Assembly (NCBI GenBank): GCA_964539115.1 | Contig: CAZIHY010000048.1 | Coordinates: 1 to 16,905, forward strand | Reading direction: 5' to 3' | Source of the DNA: CAKSXP01 sp964539115 | GTDB taxonomy: Bacteria; Bacillota; Clostridia; Oscillospirales; Oscillospiraceae | Length of the DNA stretch: 16,905 bases | Shown here: positions 12,871 to 16,905 of the stretch, one piece after another | Layout of the letters: each line of letters starts with the position of its first letter | Numbering within the stretch: the stretch's first letter is position 1 | Notes under the pieces: generated by a model | The model's database searches: none | Told to the model about the DNA's origin: nothing | The model's input: the letters and a program-made list of their open reading frames with translations, nothing else | Made by a program: the position numbers and the translations under genes

Positions 12871-14565
12871 TTACCTCTCGATCACGGGGATGAGCAGCTT
12901 TGAGTCGAATCTGCCGCCGAAATGCAGCGTATGGCTGCCTTTGTTGCGGGTCGGGATATGCTCGTTGCCAAAGTGCGCGACCTTGATCTCCCAACCGCAG
13001 ATCTCGACAAGGAGCTGCTCGCCGGGGTGAAAAATAAGGCTGGTCGGCCAGATGCCGATGTCGATGGGCACGATCTCGCCGGGGGTGAGGAGCTGCTCGC
13101 CTCTGTGGGTGTGAACAGGACGCAGCTCGTCGCTCCTGACCTCGTCGAGCTCGCGGTGGGACGCGCGCAGGCGTCCGTTAGGTCCGGAGTATTTGTTGTC
13201 GTGGGTGGTCCAGAGCTTGTTGCCGTCGCTGTCGAGCTTGTATAGCCGTACGAAAACATCGGCGTCATCGGTCTCCGACTCTATCCAGAGTTTCAGCCGC
13301 AGATAACCCGTCAGCTCCGTCTCCTCGGTAAAGGTATATGTAAATCCGGTGACGGAGACCTCGTCGTCCGCGGAATAGGAGCAAGCGCCCTCGGCGTCAG
13401 GCTTTTCACTGAACATTTTGCCGCCGTCTCCCAGCCAGAGGGTATTGATTTTCTGATTTTCGAGCGGGAAGGTTTTTTCCGGTCGGTTTGTGATGTTCTC
13501 GCCGCCCGGGTCGAGAGTTGCCAAACGTACGCGCGGAGTGTTTTCCCAGCCGTTATCCTCGTCTTTAAGGAAGTGGTCAAAGAACTTCTTCTGGTCGAGT
13601 ATTGCGCTCTCTGTGCGCGGGTCGGTGAACTCGCCGATGTCGTGTATACGCAGCCACTTCTGCTCAGTCCCGAGCTTTTCAAATGCCTCGAAAACTCCGC
13701 GGGAATGGTTGGTCTGGGTCCAGCTTGCGGTTATCCACGCGGGAACGTTTATTTTCGAGAAGTCGGCGCATTTGTCCTGCCAGTATTCGTCAAAGAAGGG
13801 ATGCTTTTCGACCATGGCACAGATATCCTCTATCCTTGCGCCGTGGGTCGTGTATGTACGCAGGCGCGCGGTGTAGTCCAAGCGGGGGATACCGTCGCGC
13901 ACGAACTCGTCAAGATAGAGGTTGCCGTGCGCTTCGGCGGGGGCTATCGCTGCCAGATGCGGCGGCTGTGTCTCTGCGATGAACCACTGTGAAAGCGCGT
14001 ACCAGTGCGTTCCTGCGAGGGCGACCTTGCCGCTGCACCAGTCCTGCTGCGCGCACCACTCGATGACGTCGTATCCGTCCTCAGCGTACTGGGTGCCGAA
14101 GTACATGACGTCTCCCTCGGAGTTGTAGGTGCCGCGCGGGTCGGGGTTTATGATGGCGTAGCCATACTGCACCCAGACGGCGGGGTCGGGGCCGTTATGG
14201 ACATGCAGGCCGGACATGAGGCTGTTTTCGGGCGTGAGCGTGTTGAGGGGCTTCCCCTCGAGGCTGAAGCCGCCGGCAAGGTTCTTGCCGCGCTTGCCCG
14301 CGATGCCCCAAGAGAGAATGGCGGGCACTTTTTCCTCTGTTGCAGGGCGGTAGACGTCCGCATAGATAGTCGTGCCGTCGCGAAGCTTTATTGCAACGTC
14401 CTGCTCGCATATGGTGTCGCAGGCGAAGGGAATGCGGCCGGGCTGTACTTTGTATCCGGCGGGAAATATCTCCGTATGAGGGTCAAAACCGGGATATCCG
14501 GAGGAGGGCTCGTCCGTTGAGGGCAGAGTCGAGAACTCGATATCCTTGTAGTCGTAGTTATTCAT
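12871..14565 (-). CDS. CocE/NonD-like hydrolase with altered active site
   Basis: 564-aa protein with the CocE/NonD two-part layout: an alpha/beta-hydrolase N-terminal half (about 50-340, with DVAIKLRDGTTIYADVYRP at 56-74 and the DPRGTYNSEG motif at 142-151) and a C-terminal jelly-roll half (about 395-560). Relatives are serine esterases or acylases. At the nucleophile elbow, where relatives carry G-x-S-Y/W, this protein reads G185-T-H-W-Y-A190, putting His187 (CAC, 14005-14007) in the Ser position. The positions that seem to match the catalytic Asp and His are Gln284 (SWTQTN) and Glu312 (IGEFTD). The flanking pattern LSQWFIAETQPPHLAAIAP is well kept. It is either a pseudoenzyme or uses another mechanism. 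ATG 14563-14565 has an AGAGGAAG site. It is the first gene of the operon. Confidence 0.88.
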   Translation of the reverse strand: MNNYDYKDIEFSTLPSTDEPSSGYPGFDPHTEIFPAGYKVQPGRIPFACDTICEQDVAIKLRDGTTIYADVYRPATEEKVPAILSWGIAGKRGKNLAGGFSLEGKPLNTLTPENSLMSGLHVHNGPDPAVWVQYGYAIINPDPRGTYNSEGDVMYFGTQYAEDGYDVIEWCAQQDWCSGKVALAGTHWYALSQWFIAETQPPHLAAIAPAEAHGNLYLDEFVRDGIPRLDYTARLRTYTTHGARIEDICAMVEKHPFFDEYWQDKCADFSKINVPAWITASWTQTNHSRGVFEAFEKLGTEQKWLRIHDIGEFTDPRTESAILDQKKFFDHFLKDEDNGWENTPRVRLATLDPGGENITNRPEKTFPLENQKINTLWLGDGGKMFSEKPDAEGACSYSADDEVSVTGFTYTFTEETELTGYLRLKLWIESETDDADVFVRLYKLDSDGNKLWTTHDNKYSGPNGRLRASHRELDEVRSDELRPVHTHRGEQLLTPGEIVPIDIGIWPTSLIFHPGEQLLVEICGWEIKVAHFGNEHIPTRNKGSHTLHFGGRFDSKLLIPVIER

Positions 14566-14605
14566 ATGTTATCTTCCTCTTTCTTTGATGTGAGATATTA
14601 AAGAT

Positions 14606-14634
14606 ATTATAATACCTGTATGATATGCCGTCAA
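14606..14634 (-). promoter_or_regulatory. Promoter of the CocE-like/lactonase/SnoaL operon
   Basis: Minus-strand TTGACG (14629-14634), 17-bp spacer, perfect TATAAT (14606-14611), close to ideal for a housekeeping promoter. Transcription should start near 14599, about 34 nt before the ATG. No obvious operator palindrome was found. Confidence 0.82.
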
Positions 14635-14668
14635 ATCTTAAAAAAATACAACTTGGGGGACGGAGCGA

Positions 14669-14697
14669 TTGCCTGCCGCCGGAAACGGTGCTATGAT
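14669..14697 (+). promoter_or_regulatory. Promoter of the thioesterase gene
   Basis: TTGCCT (14669-14674), 17-bp spacer, TATGAT (14692-14697) with TGC just upstream (extended -10). It is divergent from the CocE-like operon promoter, with 34 bp between the two -35 hexamers. Confidence 0.6.
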
Positions 14698-14735
14698 AAT
14701 AATATAGAAAGACATAAAGAAAGAGGAAGTGCAAA

Positions 14736-15227
14736 ATGACCCCTGCCAATATACCCGAGACACAGGCCGAGGCGGAACAGCTCGCGCGCGGTTTTTTGGA
14801 CGCCATCTGCGAAAGTGACCCCGCGACATTCAATAAAATGCTCGATCCGGAGTTTATCGAACTGGATTTTGAAGAGCGCACGATGACGCTGGCCTATGAT
14901 TTTTCCGAGTGGATGCAAAATCAGATAGGCATCATGCACGGCGGCATAATTGCCGCGGCGGGAGACCTTACTATGGGCGTCCTTGTCTATACCTTTTCGG
15001 GAAAAAAGATGCCGCCGACAGTGAGCATGGAGACGAGCTACCTGCGTATGATAAACAGGGGCGGGCGGCTGATTGTCAGGGCCCGGGCTGATAAGGTCGG
15101 CAGGACGACCGCGCAGATGCGCTGCGAGATGTGGGTGGAAGGATCCCCCGGCAAGCTCGCAGCGACCGCAGTTGGCGTTTATTCTACCGCCGGTAAGACC
15201 TATGACGAGTGGCTCAGCGGCCGATGA
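14736..15227 (+). CDS. PaaI-type hotdog-fold acyl-CoA thioesterase
   Basis: 163-aa hotdog-fold protein of the PaaI/4-hydroxybenzoyl-CoA thioesterase group, which hydrolyses acyl- or aryl-CoA thioesters in the cytoplasm. The active-site helix is clear: IMHGGIIAAAGDLTMGVL, with HGG at 68-70 and the likely catalytic Asp at 77. The central strands follow (VSMETSYLRMINRGGRLIVRARADKVGRTTAQMRCEMW). An N-terminal extension of about 55 residues before the fold is somewhat longer than in minimal PaaI proteins. GAGGAAG lies 7 nt before the ATG at 14736. It is divergent from the CocE-like operon and its 3' end overlaps the end of dpaB by 14 bp in convergent orientation. The substrate is unknown. Confidence 0.88.
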   Translation: MTPANIPETQAEAEQLARGFLDAICESDPATFNKMLDPEFIELDFEERTMTLAYDFSEWMQNQIGIMHGGIIAAAGDLTMGVLVYTFSGKKMPPTVSMETSYLRMINRGGRLIVRARADKVGRTTAQMRCEMWVEGSPGKLAATAVGVYSTAGKTYDEWLSGR

Positions 15228-15789
15228 GGAGCGGCTGTATCTGACGGCCATCGAGCGCGGCGGCGATCGTGTCCTCGATCATATCAAAATCCGCGACCAG
15301 CGAGCGTTCCTTTTTGACGGGATCGTCCTGATAGAATGGGACGAAATAGACGTTCCTGCGGGACAGCAGTTCGCCGATGTTCTTTGCATTTGCCGCAAGT
15401 CCGTCGTTTGTTGAGACGGCGATTATGACGGGCCGGCCGTTTCTCAGATGCGCTTTCGCCGCCATCGTGACGCTGCTGTCTGTAATGCCGCAGGCGATCT
15501 TTGCAAGGGTGTTTCCAGTGCACGGCGCGATGACAAGCACGTCGAGAAGACCCTTCGGCCCTATCGGCTCCGCCTCAGCTATCGTACTGATTATTCCGTG
15601 TGTCGAAAGTGCGGAGAGCATCATCCGGAAGTATTCCGCGCGGCCAAAGCGCGTGTCTGTTGAATATGCGTTTTCGCTCATTATTGGCCAGAGGTCATAC
15701 TCTCCCGACATGCGGGAGGCCGCGGCCATAGCCTTATCGAACGTACAGTATGAACCGGTCAGCGCCAGCCCAACTTTGAGGCTATCCAT
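15214..15789 (-). CDS. spoVFB: Dipicolinate synthase subunit B
   Basis: 191-aa flavoprotein-like subunit of dipicolinate synthase (also called dpaB). With subunit A it converts dihydrodipicolinate to dipicolinic acid, the spore-core calcium chelator, in the mother cell. Family traits are LKVGLALTGSYCTFDKAM at the start, LLDVLVIAPCTGNTLAKIACGITDSSVTMAAKAHLRN in the middle and VYFVPFYQDDPVKKERSLVADF near the end. Length is normal (about 190-200). The ATG at 15787-15789 has an ideal AAGGAG site and starts 1 bp after the dpaA stop, so the two are translated together. It overlaps the 3' end of the thioesterase gene on the other strand by 14 bp, and no terminator is visible between them. Confidence 0.95.
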   Translation of the reverse strand: MDSLKVGLALTGSYCTFDKAMAAASRMSGEYDLWPIMSENAYSTDTRFGRAEYFRMMLSALSTHGIISTIAEAEPIGPKGLLDVLVIAPCTGNTLAKIACGITDSSVTMAAKAHLRNGRPVIIAVSTNDGLAANAKNIGELLSRRNVYFVPFYQDDPVKKERSLVADFDMIEDTIAAALDGRQIQPLLIGR

Positions 15790-15790
15790 A

Positions 15791-16639
15791 TTAGCTCCTT
15801 TCAGCGATTATGTTTCCAATAGTGTCGAGTATCATCCCGGCGGCCGAGCGTGGCGAAGCCTCACCGGGCAGGGACAGGGCCCAAAGTGCGCGGATCCCAA
15901 GCCGTGACGCGGCGGCAAAATCCATTCCGCCGGGCTTGGAGGCGAGATCCATGCACAGCACGTCGGACCGCATCTGCGACAGCTCGCGCTCGCCGAGAAC
16001 GGGCGCGGGCACGGTGTTCACAACTATATCGAACTTATCCAGCCCGTTCAAAGCCCTGGTGTCCATGCTCTCATAGCCCAGGACCTCGCACCATGCCATG
16101 TCGTCAAAGCTGCGCGAGGACACAGTCACATATGCGCCCAGGGCGGAAAGCTTGTGCGCCAGCAGCTTTCCGATCCGGCCGAAGCCGACGACGAGAACAT
16201 GACTGCGCCAGAGCGTTATCGATGTGTTCTGCATGATGAGCGCTATTGCGCCCTCCGCCGTGGCGGCGGCATTATAAACGGCCAGCTCCTCGCGCTTGAG
16301 ATAGTCAACGAGGTTCAATCCATATCGCTCCGCACAGGCCCGCGTGCGCTCGTCGACTTTGCCGGCGGCGACGAGTGACCGCGGCTCGATAGCGGAAAAA
16401 ATGTCCTCGATTGCGTATTCTCCTGTTGACAGCGGCGTGTTCAGCAGCCCGCGCTGTGCACACACCGGCAGCGGCAGCAGAACGCAGTCCGTTCCATGGA
16501 GCGCTTCGCCCAGATTCTGCACGCAGTTTACGCCCTCAGCCAGTTCTAGCGCGAAGGGAGCGACTTCGTGACCGGACGCATTCAGGAGCGAGCAGGCCTC
16601 AGCGAAGCGGAAGTCCCCGCCGATCACCGCAAATTTCAT
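15791..16639 (-). CDS. spoVFA: Dipicolinate synthase subunit A
   Basis: 282-aa NAD(P)-binding subunit of dipicolinate synthase (also called dpaA). It starts MKFAVIGGDFRFAEACSLL and has a second Rossmann motif GFGRIGKLLAHKLSALGAYVTVSSR at 152-176. The family end is LDLASKPGGMDFAAASRLGIRALWALSLPGEASPRSAAGMI, which is highly characteristic. The frame is open to a TTG at 16717, but the ATG at 16637-16639 gives the family N-terminus and has GTGAGG just upstream. Presence of this pair marks the organism as a spore former that makes dipicolinate by SpoVF rather than by the EtfA route of some Clostridium species. In Bacillus this operon is under sigma K; see the promoter entry. Confidence 0.95.
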   Translation of the reverse strand: MKFAVIGGDFRFAEACSLLNASGHEVAPFALELAEGVNCVQNLGEALHGTDCVLLPLPVCAQRGLLNTPLSTGEYAIEDIFSAIEPRSLVAAGKVDERTRACAERYGLNLVDYLKREELAVYNAAATAEGAIALIMQNTSITLWRSHVLVVGFGRIGKLLAHKLSALGAYVTVSSRSFDDMAWCEVLGYESMDTRALNGLDKFDIVVNTVPAPVLGERELSQMRSDVLCMDLASKPGGMDFAAASRLGIRALWALSLPGEASPRSAAGMILDTIGNIIAERS

Positions 16640-16671
16640 TAACCTCACATCCTTGAAATATATTTCGATAC

Positions 16672-16700
16672 ATTCTATGCAAAGTGTCGAGACAAGTGAA
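16672..16700 (-). promoter_or_regulatory. Promoter region of the dipicolinate synthase operon (class uncertain)
   Basis: Two readings are possible on the minus strand. A sigma-A-like pair is TTCACT (16695-16700), 17 bp, TAGAAT (16672-16677). A sigma-K-like pair is an AC-containing -35 in the same TTCACT, about 16 bp, then CATAGAATG, which fits the CATANNNTA consensus but for one base. Biology favours sigma K; sequence alone does not decide. Confidence 0.4.
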
Positions 16701-16714
16701 AAAAGCGAACAAAA

Positions 16715-16741
16715 CAAGAGGGCCCCGCAGGCCTCCTCTTG
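16715..16741 (-). terminator. Probable terminator of a gene beyond the right edge
   Basis: The arms CAAGAGG (16715-16721) and CCTCTTG (16735-16741) with inner GCC/GGC pairs form a GC-rich hairpin. On the minus strand it is followed by a T-rich tail (TTTTGTTC, then more T). It would stop transcription entering from the right before the dipicolinate operon. Confidence 0.5.
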
Positions 16742-16905
16742 GATTACCCACGAAGTGGGTGCTAATTGTTATGTGGTACTGTGAGCCTGCTTCTTTTGGG
16801 CGCTTTTCTTGCAGGAGCAAGAAAAGTACCTCTCCGAAGGAAAACCGGTTTCAAAATAGCAAAACTAAAAAATAAAATAAGACGAATAGAAAAGTGTCCC
16901 TCTGG
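16742..16905. other. Non-coding hairpin-rich flank
   Basis: No convincing gene on either strand. It contains a 6-bp hairpin ACCCAC-GAA-GTGGGT (16746-16760) and a 10-bp perfect hairpin CTTTTCTTGC-AGGA-GCAAGAAAAG (16803-16826), then an A-rich tail from about 16852. Together with the hairpin at 16715-16741 it looks like an intergenic repeat or a structured 3' end of an off-window transcript. Neither can be proven here. Confidence 0.35.

Noticed and set aside
16599..16820. 73-codon minus-strand frame upstream of dpaA
   Set aside because: It crosses the hairpin and promoter region, overlaps the dpaA start and has no recognisable features.
1..16905. CRISPR array, prophage, insertion sequence or tRNA/rRNA
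   Set aside because: No regularly spaced repeats, transposase or integrase motifs, or RNA-gene signatures were seen on either strand.

Overview
The window looks like the chromosome of a spore-forming, anaerobic Clostridia-type Firmicute, probably a gut Oscillospiraceae-like organism. The reasons are strong AGGAGG-type ribosome binding sites, sigma-A-type promoters, poly-U terminators, a dipicolinate synthase gene pair (a sporulation function), a ferrous-iron Feo system with the small Cys-rich Feo partner typical of Firmicutes, and G/C-rich third codon positions. The taxonomic placement is inference; there is no rRNA here.

Layout. (1) 1-4135, minus strand: an operon of moxR-type AAA+ ATPase, DUF58 protein, membrane protein with a C-terminal DUF4129-like segment, and a lipoprotein-like gene that runs off the left edge and is broken by an in-frame TAG. 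(2) 4226-5606, minus strand: family I inorganic pyrophosphatase (own promoter and strong terminator), preceded by a four-helix DUF2798-type membrane protein whose leader can fold into a terminator-like structure with several competing partners. (3) 5619-9269: an iron-uptake locus. A two-domain DtxR-family repressor gene is divergent from feoA-feoA-feoB-Cys-rich protein. Four related 18-bp inverted repeats (consensus about GGTTAGC-NAAN-GCTAACC) lie in the repressor promoter, twice in the feoA leader, and once just before feoB. (4) 9277-11110: a MATE efflux gene divergent from a 77-aa secreted/anchored small protein. (5) 11124-14634, minus strand: a tight three-gene operon of CocE/NonD-like hydrolase, lactonase-family beta-propeller and SnoaL/NTF2-like protein. 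The hydrolase has lost the usual Ser nucleophile. (6) 14669-15227, plus strand: a PaaI-type hotdog thioesterase divergent from that operon. (7) 15214-16700, minus strand: dpaA-dpaB (spoVFA-spoVFB). (8) 16640-16905: a non-coding, hairpin-rich stretch.

How it works together. The best-supported circuit is iron homeostasis: the repressor would bind the 18-bp palindromes when loaded with iron, shutting off its own gene and ferrous uptake. The least conventional parts are the CocE-like/lactonase/SnoaL operon, which suggests handling of an ester or lactone small molecule of unknown identity, and the structured leader of the DUF2798 gene. I see no CRISPR array, prophage, insertion sequence, tRNA or rRNA in the window.
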